Shown here: positions 33,291 through 42,309 of the stretch, piece by piece
How the letters are laid out: every line of letters starts with the position of its first letter
How positions within the stretch are numbered: position 1 is the stretch's first letter
DNA from: Tenggerimyces sp963762635
GTDB taxonomy: Bacteria > Actinomycetota > Actinomycetes > Propionibacteriales > Actinopolymorphaceae
Length of the DNA: 64,000 nucleotides
Assembly (NCBI GenBank): GCA_963762635.1
Contig: CAVXLQ010000008.1
Location: forward strand, 310,001 to 374,000
Reading direction: 5' to 3'
Made by a program: the position numbers and the translations under genes
Notes under the pieces: model-generated
What the model was told of the DNA's origin: nothing
Databases searched by the model: none
The model's input: only the letters and a program-made list of their open reading frames with translations

Positions 33291-35099
33291 ATGGCGAACG
33301 CGCACTTCACCAGCACCCTGGCGGTCAAGGTCGACGCACGGCCGCTGCCCGAGGACGTCGCCGTGCTCCTCGTCGGCTCGTACGTCGACGACAACCTGCA
33401 CCTGCCGGACATGTTCTGCCTGCGCTTCCGCGACCCCGACCGGCTCGTGCTGTCGAAGGCGAACGTCAAGATCGGCAGCAAGATCGAGCTCCTGGTGAAC
33501 TCCGCCCAGGACGGCACGCCGGCGACGCTGATGACCGGCGAGGTCACCGCGCTCGAGGCGGAGCTGGACGGGACGGGCACGTTCACGACGGTCCGCGGGT
33601 ACGACCCGTCGCATCGCCTCCACCGCGGCACCCGCAGCGAGACGTACCAGCAGGTGACGTACGCCGACGTGGTCCGCAAGGTCGCCCAACGTGCCAACCT
33701 CCAGGTGGGCAAGATCGACGCGACCTCGACCGTCCATCCCCTGCTGGCGCAGGGAAACCAGTCCGACTGGGACTTCCTCCGCGAGATCGCCGACGTCGTC
33801 GGCTACCACCTCGCGGTCGAGAACGGGAAGCTCGAGTTCTCCAAGCCCACCAAGGCCTCCACCGCACCGGGCGGCGCCAGCGAGCAGGTGCCGACGGCCA
33901 TCGATCTCGGCAGCGACCTGCTGCAGCTGCGTGCCGCGATCACCGCCGGTGGTCAGGTCCCGAACGTCGAGGTCCGCGGCTGGGACCCAGCCGCGCAGCA
34001 GGCGGTCGTCGCCACGGCGCCCAGCCAGACGCAGAGCGCGGTGGTCGGTGTCACGCCGCAGGAGCTCGCCGGCAAGTTCGGCGCGGTCCCGTTCGTCGTG
34101 AGCCACCAACCGCACCGGACGCAGGCGACCGCGGACGCGGTGGCGAAGGCGATCGCCGATCGTGTGGCGGGTACGTTCGCCGAGTTCGAGGGTGTGGCGC
34201 GCGGGAACGCCAAGCTCCGTGCGGGAGTCGCGATCTCGATCGGCAACCTCGGCGACCCGTTCGACGGCAAGTACACGCTGAGCCGCGTCCGGCACGTGTT
34301 CGAGCCCGACACCGGCTACACCACGTTGATCTCGGTGACCGGGCAGCAGGAACGGTCACTGCTCGGGCTCACTGCCGGCACCCGAGGCGGCCCGCCCGCG
34401 GGAACGCCCGGGGTCGCGATCGGCGTCGTCACCGACGCGCGCGATCCGGAGAAGCTCGGCCGCGTCAAGGTGAAGTTGCCCTGGCTGCGCGACGACTTCG
34501 AGACCACGTGGGCTCGGGTGCTGCAGCTCGGGGCGGGTGCGGGTCGCGGCGCGCTGGTGCTGCCCGAGGTCGGCGACGAGGTGCTGCTCTCGTTCGAGCA
34601 GGGCGACCTCGACGCGCCGTACGTTCTCGGCGGCCTGTTCAGCGCGAAGAACTCGCCGTCCAAGGGCCAGCTGGCCGACGTGGGCAGCAGCGGGAAGGTC
34701 GAACGCCGCGCGCTCGTGAGCCGTACCGGCCACGCGCTGGAGCTCCTCGAAGGCCAACAGAAGAAGGGCATCTGGCTGCACACCGGCGACGACAAGCTGA
34801 AGCTCGCCATGGACGGCGCCGAGACGACCATCACCGTGCAGAGCGACGGCAAGGTGATCGTCCAGGCCAAGCAGGACGTCAGCATCGAGGGCGAGAAGAT
34901 CGCGCTGACAGCCAAGTCCGGGATCACGATGGACGCCGGCAGCGGCGACGTCAAGGTCAAGGGCGTCAACGTCGACTTGACGGGATCGGCCGCCGCGAAG
35001 CTGTCGGCGCCGAACGTCAGCATCGACGGTCAGGCGAAGACCGAAGTCAAGGGCGGAGCGATGGCCGAGATCAAGGCCGCGCTCGTAAAGATCAACTAG
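33291..35099 (+). CDS. vgrG: VgrG/Pvc8-like spike protein
   Basis: 602 residues, intact. An N-terminal gp27-like part (about residues 1-360, with VRGYDPSHRLHRGTRSETYQ and SDWDFLREIADVVGYHL) is followed by a gp5-type OB fold (GVAIGVVTDARDPEKLGRVKV and LPEVGDEVLLSFEQGD...YVLGGLF). A C-terminal region of short polar repeats (KVIVQAKQDVSIEGEKIALTA...) builds the beta-helical spike. It forms the trimeric needle base at the tube tip. No extra effector domain is fused. GAAGGGGAA after its stop is the ribosome site of the PAAR gene. Confidence 0.95.
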   Translation: MANAHFTSTLAVKVDARPLPEDVAVLLVGSYVDDNLHLPDMFCLRFRDPDRLVLSKANVKIGSKIELLVNSAQDGTPATLMTGEVTALEAELDGTGTFTTVRGYDPSHRLHRGTRSETYQQVTYADVVRKVAQRANLQVGKIDATSTVHPLLAQGNQSDWDFLREIADVVGYHLAVENGKLEFSKPTKASTAPGGASEQVPTAIDLGSDLLQLRAAITAGGQVPNVEVRGWDPAAQQAVVATAPSQTQSAVVGVTPQELAGKFGAVPFVVSHQPHRTQATADAVAKAIADRVAGTFAEFEGVARGNAKLRAGVAISIGNLGDPFDGKYTLSRVRHVFEPDTGYTTLISVTGQQERSLLGLTAGTRGGPPAGTPGVAIGVVTDARDPEKLGRVKVKLPWLRDDFETTWARVLQLGAGAGRGALVLPEVGDEVLLSFEQGDLDAPYVLGGLFSAKNSPSKGQLADVGSSGKVERRALVSRTGHALELLEGQQKKGIWLHTGDDKLKLAMDGAETTITVQSDGKVIVQAKQDVSIEGEKIALTAKSGITMDAGSGDVKVKGVNVDLTGSAAAKLSAPNVSIDGQAKTEVKGGAMAEIKAALVKIN

Positions 35100-35116
35100 G
35101 GAAGGGGAAACGCATC

Positions 35117-35402
35117 ATGCCACCCGCCGCGCGGATGGGCGACCCGACTGGGCATCCCGGCATCGATCGCGGGTCCCGGCGTGCCCACGGTGCTCATCGG
35201 CGGCAAGCCGGCCGCGACGGTGGGGACGTTGCACACCTGCATGTTCCCGCCTCCCGCCGGCCCGCATCCGCCGTCGCCGATCATCCCGCCTGGCTGCCCC
35301 ACCGTTCTCATCGGCGGACAACCGGCGGCGCGGATGGGTGACATGTCAGCTTGTGGCGCGCCGATCCTGCTGGGCGAGCTCACCGTCCTGATTGGCGGTT
35401 GA
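35117..35402 (+). CDS. PAAR-repeat spike tip protein, single-base frameshift
   Basis: Reconstructed length about 94 residues. Starting at ATG 35117 (GAAGGGGAA upstream), it reads MPPAARMGDPTGHPG; after one extra A at 35162 the frame continues as SIAGPGVPTVLIGGKPAA ... TCMF ... PTVLIGGQPAARMGDMSACG ... TVLIGG. This is a typical PAAR domain with its His/Cys metal ligands (GHPG, HTC, SACG). PAAR proteins form the sharp cone on the spike. Without the correction the product loses its PAAR fold after about 15 residues. Confidence 0.9.
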
Positions 35403-35407
35403 GCCGG

Positions 35408-35836
35408 ATGTCGTCTGAGTTCGTCGGAGCCGGGTGGGCCTTCCCGTTGCGTACGGACGCGACGGGGCGGTTCGCGCTCGTACGGCACGAGCGCGAGATC
35501 GAGGAGAGCATCCGGCTGATCCTCGGCACCGCTCCTGGGGAACGGCCGATGCGGCCGGAGTTCGGCTGTGGGATCCACGAGCACGTGTTCGCGCCGGCCG
35601 ACGCGACGACCGCGGGCCGGATCGCGGCGGACGTACGTACGGCGCTCGAGCGCTGGGAGCCGCGGATCGATCTGCTCGACGTCGTCGTGCTCTTCGACGA
35701 GGTCGACAACGGGACGCTCTACATCGACCTGCACTACGCCGTTCGCGGCACGAACGACCCACGCAACCTGGTGTTCCCGTTCTACGTGATCCCCGAATCC
35801 GACCAAGCAGCATTGACGACGGGAGGCGACTCATGA
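35408..35836 (+). CDS. Baseplate wedge protein, gp25/GPW family
   Basis: 142 residues from ATG 35408. Family landmarks: EIEESIRLILGTAPGERPMR, PEFGCGIHEHVFAPAD and LDVVVLFDE. gp25 proteins nucleate sheath assembly at the baseplate in phages, T6SS and CIS. The stop overlaps the next ATG (ATGA). Intact and full length. Confidence 0.95.
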   Translation: MSSEFVGAGWAFPLRTDATGRFALVRHEREIEESIRLILGTAPGERPMRPEFGCGIHEHVFAPADATTAGRIAADVRTALERWEPRIDLLDVVVLFDEVDNGTLYIDLHYAVRGTNDPRNLVFPFYVIPESDQAALTTGGDS

Positions 35837-37783
35837 CTCTGCCGGCTCCCAACCTCGACGACCGCCGGTTCCAGGACCTGGTCGACGACGCGAAGCGACT
35901 GATCCAGCAGCGCTGTCCGGAGTGGACCGACCACAACGTGTCCGATCCGGGCGTCACGCTGGTCGAGGCTTTCGCGACGATGGTCGACCAGCTGCTCTAC
36001 CGGCTCAATCGCGTGCCCGAGCGGCACTATCTGCGCTTCCTGGATCTCGTGGGTGTGCAGCTGTTTCCGCCTTCGGCCGCGCGGACCGAGGTGACGTTCT
36101 GGTTGTCGGCTGCGCAGCCCGAGGAGGTCACCGTTCACGCGGGGACCGAGGTCGCGACTCCTCGCACCGAGCACGACGAGGCCGTGGTGTTCACGACCAC
36201 GGACGAGCTGCCGATCGTGCCTTGTGAGCTCGCCGCTGTGTCGACTCGATTTGCCGAGCAGGCTCCGGTGGACCGCTCGATCGAGCTGCGCGACGGCTTG
36301 GGGTTCGAGGTGTTCTCGCCTACTCCGGCGCCGGGCGACACGTTCTACATCGGGCTGACGAACGCCGTTCCCTCGTGTGCTGTGCTGCTGGAGTTCACCT
36401 GCCGGGTCGAGGGTGTCGGCGTGAACCCGTTGGATCCGCCGCTTCGGTGGGAGGCGTGGGACGGGAACGACTGGGTGCCGTGCGTGGTCGACCGGGACGA
36501 GACCGGTGGGTTGAACAAACCGGGCGAGGTGGTGCTCCACGTTCCGCGCGGGCATGTGCCTTCGGTGATCGCGCAGCAGCGGGCCGGGTGGATCCGCTGC
36601 GTGCTCCTGACTCCGGAGGAGGGGCAGCCGTTCTACAGCGCCTCGCCGACTGTGTCGGAGCTCGCGGCGTCGACCGTCGGCGGGACGACTGGTGTGGTGC
36701 ACGCCGAGCCGATCCTTGCCGAGGAGATAGGGCGGAGCGACGGGACGCCTGGCCAGCACTTCCGGTTGCAGCGCGCCCCGGTGGTGCGGAGCGAGGACGC
36801 GGAGGTGCTCGAGGTCGGCAGCGACACCGGGTGGTCGTCGTGGGAGCTGGTCGAGGACTTCACCCAGTCGGGTCCGTTGGATCGGCACTTCGTGCTGGAC
36901 CGGCACGTCGGCACGGTGCGGTTGGGTCCTGCCGTCCGGGAGCCCGATGGGACGTACCGGCAGTTCGGTCTCGCGCCCCCGAAGGGTGCGGTGTTGCGGC
37001 TGCGGCGGTATCGCACGGGTGGCGGGTCTTCGGGGAACGTGGGGTCGCATGCCCTGCGGGTGTTGAAGACTTCGATCCCGTTCGTCGTCGCGGGTCGAGA
37101 ACCGCGCTGGTGCGGTGGGCGGGGTCGACGGCGAGGGCGTGTCGGACGCGATGGTGCGCGGGCCTTTGGAGCTGCGGACGCGGCAGCGCGCGGTGACGCC
37201 GGAGGACTACGAGCTGCTGGCGCGGGACTCGGCGCCGGACCTGGCGCGGGTGCACTGCGTACCGGCTGCCTCGGATGACCCGGACCCGAACGTCGTCCGG
37301 CTGCTGGTCGTTCCCGACGTTGCCGGGGATCCCTCGAGCCAGCTGGACTTCCTGGCCTTGCGGCCGGGTGACGAGCTGCTCTCGCGGGTGGCCACGCATC
37401 TCGAGCCGCGCCGGACGTTGGGCGCGCGGCTGGTGGTGGAGCCGCCGTTCTATCGCGGGATCACGGTGGTGGCGAAGCTCCGGGCGCGTTACGACGCGGC
37501 GCCGCGGCGGCTGCGGATCGCGGCGGTGACGGCTCTGTACGAGTTCCTGCATCCGTTGGTGGGTGGACCCGCGGGCTCCGGGTGGCCGTTGGGTCGGGCC
37601 GTGCGGACCGGCGACATCCACGCGTGCCTGCAGCGGGTGGAGGGCGTGGACTCGGTGGAGGACGTTCGGCTGTACGCGGCCGACCCGGTGCAGGGGACGC
37701 GGGCGGAGACGGCGTTGCAGCGGATCGAGCTGGGGCGGACCGAGCTGGCGTTCTCGTTCGAACATCAGGTGCTGGTCCAGTGA
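35833..37783 (+). CDS. Baseplate J-like wedge protein (Pvc11-like), single-base frameshift
   Basis: Reconstructed length about 649 residues. ATG 35833 overlaps the gp25 stop and has GGGAGG upstream. The start (RRFQDLVDDAKRLIQQRCPE, WTDHNVSDPGVTLVEAFATM) is characteristic of CIS baseplate J proteins. The frame breaks at about 37093: one G too many in GCGGGTC; dropping it gives FVVAVENRAGAVGGVDGEGV and the conserved C-terminal part (RGPLELRTRQRAVTPEDYE ... RLYAADP). This protein forms the wedges around the hub with the gp25 and I-type proteins. Confidence 0.92.
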
Positions 37784-37794
37784 GGGGGTCGACG

Positions 37795-38338
37795 ATGCGT
37801 GGGCTGGTCTCGGAGCTGGTGAATCCGCAGCCACTGTTGAGCATTCTGCCGTCGCTGTACTCACGAGGACGACGTGACGGTGCGCTTCACGTCGGCGTTC
37901 GACGACACGTTGGCGCCGGTGTTCTCGACGTTGGACAACTTCTCGACGTACTTGGATCCCGCGTTGGCGCCGGACGACTTCGTTGTGCTGTTGGCGCACT
38001 GGGTGGCCTCGTTCGACGACCCTCGGCTGCCGGAGTCTCGGCGGCGGTTGTTGGTGGAACGTGCGGTGGAGCTGCACGCGCTGCGCGGGACGCGGGCCGG
38101 GTTGGAGGAGACGATCAGGATCGCTTGCGGGGTTGAGGTTTCGGTGTCGGAGTCGGGTGGGACGTCGTGGTCCGCTTCTGCTGGCGGTGAGCCGCCTGGT
38201 GACGCGCGCTCCGGGCTCGTGGTGCGGGTGCGGGGACCGGTGGACGTGGGATTGGTGACGCGGGTGGTGGAGGCCCTCCGGCCGGCGCACGTGCCAGCGC
38301 GGGTCGAGGTGATCGAGGAAGGCGGCGGCGGATCGTGA
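37795..38338 (+). CDS. Phage tail protein I-like baseplate protein, single-base frameshift
   Basis: Reconstructed length about 180 residues. ATG 37795 (GAGGGGG upstream) begins MRGLVSELVNPQPLLSILPS. After LY an extra T at 37861 shifts the frame, and the continuation from 37862 is HEDDVTVRFTSAFDDTLAPVF...LDNFSTYLDP and RRLLVERAVELHALRGTRAG, typical of tail protein I (P2 gpI / Pvc12-13 region). The C-terminus is variable. Its stop overlaps the GTG of the next gene (GTGA). Confidence 0.85.
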
Positions 38339-39318
38339 TCATCTGTAACAGTTGCGGGGAGCACAACGAGGACGGCACCGCGTTCTGCGTACGGTGTGGC
38401 GTCTTCCTCGAATGGGAAGGCGAACGGGTCCCCGACCCCTCCCTTCCCTCGGAGGAGGCTCCGGCCGAGGAACTACAACCTGTTCCGGGGGCGCCGGCCG
38501 TAGCGGCCCGCCAACCAGAACAGGCGAAGAAGAAGCGCCTGGCCCCGCGCAAGCCGCCGGCGAACGTACCGACCGGCTCGCTGATCTGCGGTTCGTGCGC
38601 GATGCCGAACGAGTCGTCGCGCCGCTTCTGCGCGCGTTGCGGCAACTCGCTGGCCGAGGCCCGCGTCGTCCGCAAGACAGCCTGGTGGCGACGCCTCTTC
38701 GGCCGAGAGCGCGTCTACGAACCCGGAACGCGGCGGCGCGTCGGCACCGCCCGCCGCCGCGCCCGCACCGTCGTCCGCCTCGGCGTCGTCCTGGCCCTGC
38801 TCGGCGGCGTCGGCGTCCTGGCCGGACCGCAACGCGGCCTGGTCCTGCGCGGCTACCACTCCGTCGTCGACCTCTTCGCCAAGCCCGAACCAGCCCGCCC
38901 CGTCAGCACCGGCACCACCGGAGCAGTCAAGAACCACGCCGCCTCGTTGGCCTTCGACGGAGCACAGAACACGTACTGGGCGTTCCCCGCGAACAAGCCC
39001 AAGATCTCCCCGGTGTTGCGGGCCACCTTCCCCACCCCAGTGCGCCTGGTGGGCTTCGCCCTCTTCCCCGGAGTCTCGATCGAGACCTCCAAGTTCCTCG
39101 CCGCCACCCGCCCCGAGCAGATCGAGATCGCGGCCACCAAGTCCGACGGCCAAGTCGTGGTGAAGCGCTTCCCCGTGGAGGACAAGCCAGGCGAGCAGAA
39201 GTTCGAGTTCAAAGAGTCGGACATCACCAAGATCCAGCTCGCCGTCGTCAGCAGCCGCGGCGAACACAAGTCCCTCGCCACCGCCATCACCGAGCTCGAG
39301 TTCTTCAAAGCCCGCTAG
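38335..39318 (+). CDS. Zinc-ribbon, single-pass membrane protein with C-terminal discoidin-like domain, end of CIS operon
   Basis: 327 residues from GTG 38335. Two CxxC..CxxC zinc ribbons (ICNSCGEHNEDGTAFCVRCG and ICGSCAMPNESSRRFCARCG) are separated by a proline-rich linker, then a basic segment, one transmembrane helix (about 145-165, VVRLGVVLALLGGVGVLAG) and an extracytoplasmic ~140-residue beta domain (SLAFDGAQNTYWAF ... LVGFALFPGVS) like NADase-type or F5/8 glycan-binding domains. It is coupled to the last baseplate gene. Such proteins occur at this position in other actinobacterial CIS loci (recollection). It could tie the particle to the cell envelope (inference). The tail overlaps the convergent regulator gene by 4 nt. 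Confidence 0.7.
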   Translation: MIICNSCGEHNEDGTAFCVRCGVFLEWEGERVPDPSLPSEEAPAEELQPVPGAPAVAARQPEQAKKKRLAPRKPPANVPTGSLICGSCAMPNESSRRFCARCGNSLAEARVVRKTAWWRRLFGRERVYEPGTRRRVGTARRRARTVVRLGVVLALLGGVGVLAGPQRGLVLRGYHSVVDLFAKPEPARPVSTGTTGAVKNHAASLAFDGAQNTYWAFPANKPKISPVLRATFPTPVRLVGFALFPGVSIETSKFLAATRPEQIEIAATKSDGQVVVKRFPVEDKPGEQKFEFKESDITKIQLAVVSSRGEHKSLATAITELEFFKAR

Positions 39319-42119
39319 GCGGTGGCGGCGGGGTTGGTGGTGGGGATGCCGAGGTCGTCGAGCACGTCTGCGTAGCGGCGGTGGGCCAACGTCGCCGCGG
39401 CGGCGTCGCCCGTCAGCTCGTAGGCGGACTGCAAGATGCGCCAGGCTTGGTCGCGGAACGGGTCGATCTGCACCGCCCGTTCGCCGGCTTCGGCCGCTGC
39501 CACGCCGTCGCCGGCGCGGAGCTCGAGGTCGGCCAACGCCGTGGCTACGCGGGCGGCGTCCGACCGGAGTTGCTCGCGCTCCGCGACCACCCAGTCCGCC
39601 GGACCGTCCTCGGGCAGCAGGTCGCCGGCGTACGAGGCCAGGGCCGCGCGGAGCTCGGGGCGCACGCGCCCCGGCGAGCCTCCTCGCAACGCATGCCAAC
39701 GGGCCAAGGCGGAACGGAAGGTCACCACGTCCGCGTCGCTCCCCTCCGGCAACGTGAACACGTACGACATCCCGACCCGGCGCAACAGCTGGGACCGGCC
39801 CCGCGGCGCGTACGGCTCCAACGTCCGACGCAGCGCCGACACTGCCACCTGCAGGTTCCGCTTGCCCGCCTCCGCCGACATTCCTGGCCACAGTGCCTCG
39901 ACCAGACGTTCCTCGTGCACGGGCTGATCGGCCTGGCAAGCCAGCATGCGCAACGTCGCCAACGCGCGCGGCCGGACGCCCTGCCAGTCCACGTCGTGGC
40001 CGTCCACCCGCAGCTCGAAGCCACCGAAGCAGCGCAGCGAGATCGCCGGCACCCCGCGGTCACGGACGACCTGCAGAGCAGGCACAGCGACAACCTCAAC
40101 GGGGAAGGAAGAATCCGTCATCGCCAACGCGTACAACGCCAAGTTCCGCGCCACCGGCGCACCCACCGAACGAGCGGCACCATCGGCCCGCCGCGCCTCC
40201 AGCTCGGCGGAAGGCAGGCCAGCCCGCGCCAACGCCAAGGCGTGGAACCCCCGCGCCCAAGCCTCCAAGGTTCCCGCGTCCAGCCGATGCGCCCGTTCCA
40301 CGGTCTCCGCGAAGACAGCGACAGGTGCACCGGACTCCAGCAGCCCAGCGAAACCCACGACCAGCCCGGCGATCAGGGCGCCCCAGTCGTCCCCATCGCG
40401 CACGCACTCGCGATAGGCCTGCTCAGCTTCGGCACGAGCAGCACCTCCGCGCAAGCCACCGACAGCACGGGCGATCCGCGCCAGCCACGGATGGTCGAAC
40501 GCATCCGCCTCACCCGCCAAGCCAGCAAGGGCATTCGGCGGCACGGTCCCCTGCCACGTCCCGATCGCGAAGACGATCAACCGAGCAGCGAACGACTGGA
40601 ACCCATGCGGCGGTGCCTCCACCTGACCTGCCAGCTCAACCGCCGTCGCCGTCTCGCCCCGCAACAGAGCGCCGACAGCTCGCGCGAACACGGGCGCGTC
40701 AGAGAGGGCAGACAGGTCCCCTCGCACCGCATGCCGAAGCCGCACCGGCCAAGGCGCCGAGTCGGGTTTCGTCAACGGTGGAAGGAAAGCCCCCGGCACC
40801 CAGGCCTCAGCCGAACGCCGCCCCCGCGCGCTCTCGGCAGCAACCACCGGCGACGGCGCATGCCGTTCCACCGAACGGAAGGTCTCCACAGCCGCGGCGA
40901 GATCGCCGGCCGCCAGCTGCCGGTTCGCCCGCGCCAATCCCAGCCAGGGGTCGTCCTCGATCGCCAGCACCTCGTCCGGCAGAGTCCCCGCCGTAGCCAG
41001 CCGCGGCCCGAGCTCCTGCAGCAAAGCCCGTACTGCGCCGACCTCCTCCGCCCGCAGGTACGCCCGCAAGGCCTCGACCGTCCGCCCCGCGGCAACGAGC
41101 AACGAGGCCGCCCGCAGATACCAAGCGCGCAAGGCCTCCTTGTCCAACCGCTCGGCCAGCATCGACTCCAGCTGCACCTGCAAGACGGCGTGATACCGGT
41201 ACGTTCCCGCGACCTCGTCCACGCGCGTCGTGAAGAGCTGCTGAGAGGCAAGCGAGTCCAGCACGGCAGCCGAGTCCGTACGGTCCAGCAACGCGTCACA
41301 CGTCGGCCCGTCGACCACACCCAACGCACTCGACCACACCAAGAAGTCGGCGGTCGTCGCCGGCAGCTGGTGCAGAACGGTCGCGGCCAGGTACGACTGC
41401 AACAGCCGCCCACGCCCCCACAGGCCGGCAACGGCCCGGCGCCGCTCGGCGAGAGGCTTGCCCGACGTCGCGAGATGGAACATCTGCAACCCGGCGGCCC
41501 ACCCCTCGGTGTGCCGGGTCAGAGCAGCGACGTCCTCCGGCGGCAGCGGCTCACCGTAGTACTGACCAAAGAGCTCCCCGACCTCCCAGGAACGGAAGCG
41601 CAGAGCATCGGCCGAGATGACAGCGGCCCCCACGCCGAGCTGCAGCTGAGCCAAGGCCGGCCCAGGATCCCGGCGACCAGCCAGGACGAAGGTCGTCGAA
41701 GGCGGCGCCAAGGCGATGACCCGAGCGAGTGCGGCCTCGGCCGCGGTGCCGGCGATCGTGTGCACGTCGTCCACGACCAGGGCGAGCCCCTCGGTCGCGC
41801 CGTCCTCGAGCAGCCCCACCAGAGAGCTGGAGTCCAAGGAAGACCCGAGCGCCACCTCGATGGCCGCCCGCAGGTGCAGTTCGAGCGCCTCGGCCGTACC
41901 GTCCCGTTCGTCCGCCTGGTACCAGGCGACCCGGCGCTTGGCGGCGTAGTGAGCGAGCGTCGTGGTCTTGCCGGAGCCAGGCGGTGCGGTGACGAGCACG
42001 ATCCGGCTGCCGTCGCGGTCCAGCACCTCGTGCAGCCGCGACCGGTCCAGGCCATCGGCGGCCGGAGCGGTCAGCTTGGCACGCGGGATCGCCGGTCCCC
42101 CGTCAGCCCGCGCACTCAT
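39315..42119 (-). CDS. MalT-like STAND ATPase regulator with C-terminal BTAD/SARP-type domain
   Basis: 934 residues. Residues 10-300 are a MalT/LuxR-type STAND ATPase: Walker A APPGSGKTTTL, Walker B LALVVDDVH, then ALTRHTEGWAAGLQM. A TPR-like helical middle follows. The last ~250 residues are a winged helix (ISLRCFGGFELRVDG, RPRALATLRMLACQ) plus a BTAD (LRAALASYAGDLLPED ... VAEREQL). Here the DNA-binding and BTAD part is C-terminal, replacing the usual LuxR helix-turn-helix. ATG 42119 has GGGGAG 7 nt upstream. It converges on and overlaps the CIS operon by 4 nt, so it is a good candidate CIS regulator. Confidence 0.85.
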   Translation of the reverse strand: MSARADGGPAIPRAKLTAPAADGLDRSRLHEVLDRDGSRIVLVTAPPGSGKTTTLAHYAAKRRVAWYQADERDGTAEALELHLRAAIEVALGSSLDSSSLVGLLEDGATEGLALVVDDVHTIAGTAAEAALARVIALAPPSTTFVLAGRRDPGPALAQLQLGVGAAVISADALRFRSWEVGELFGQYYGEPLPPEDVAALTRHTEGWAAGLQMFHLATSGKPLAERRRAVAGLWGRGRLLQSYLAATVLHQLPATTADFLVWSSALGVVDGPTCDALLDRTDSAAVLDSLASQQLFTTRVDEVAGTYRYHAVLQVQLESMLAERLDKEALRAWYLRAASLLVAAGRTVEALRAYLRAEEVGAVRALLQELGPRLATAGTLPDEVLAIEDDPWLGLARANRQLAAGDLAAAVETFRSVERHAPSPVVAAESARGRRSAEAWVPGAFLPPLTKPDSAPWPVRLRHAVRGDLSALSDAPVFARAVGALLRGETATAVELAGQVEAPPHGFQSFAARLIVFAIGTWQGTVPPNALAGLAGEADAFDHPWLARIARAVGGLRGGAARAEAEQAYRECVRDGDDWGALIAGLVVGFAGLLESGAPVAVFAETVERAHRLDAGTLEAWARGFHALALARAGLPSAELEARRADGAARSVGAPVARNLALYALAMTDSSFPVEVVAVPALQVVRDRGVPAISLRCFGGFELRVDGHDVDWQGVRPRALATLRMLACQADQPVHEERLVEALWPGMSAEAGKRNLQVAVSALRRTLEPYAPRGRSQLLRRVGMSYVFTLPEGSDADVVTFRSALARWHALRGGSPGRVRPELRAALASYAGDLLPEDGPADWVVAEREQLRSDAARVATALADLELRAGDGVAAAEAGERAVQIDPFRDQAWRILQSAYELTGDAAAATLAHRRYADVLDDLGIPTTNPAATA

Positions 42120-42238
42120 CGTCAGCTCCCCATAGCCGTGAAAATCGTGCATCTCAGGCTCGCAGACGGGGTACGCAGGGTGAATCCGGAAAACCCCTCG
42201 AATTTGGCGTGCTACCCACCCTTCGGGCGGTGACCGCC

Positions 42239-42299
42239 GTTTCGTATGAGGGCGTCCCTGTATCGCATAGATCGATAGAGGGACGCCCTCATACGAAAC
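42239..42299. terminator. Perfect 21-bp inverted repeat (likely terminator or small palindromic element)
   Basis: 42239-42259 (beginning GTTTCGTATGAGGG) is exactly complementary to 42279-42299, with a 19-nt loop. It lies 11 nt beyond the 3' end of the minus-strand hydrolase gene and 120 nt upstream of the regulator start, so it can end hydrolase transcripts. The arms are unusually long and AT-richer at their ends than the surroundings, so a mobile palindromic unit is an alternative. Confidence 0.6.
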
Positions 42300-42309
42300 C
42301 GATCGGCCG

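Noticed and set aside
22274..39318. Prophage interpretation of the tail cluster
   Set aside because: No capsid, portal, terminase, lysis or lysogeny gene is present, while the CIS-specific ATPase, Pvc16-like and LysM tube-initiator genes are.
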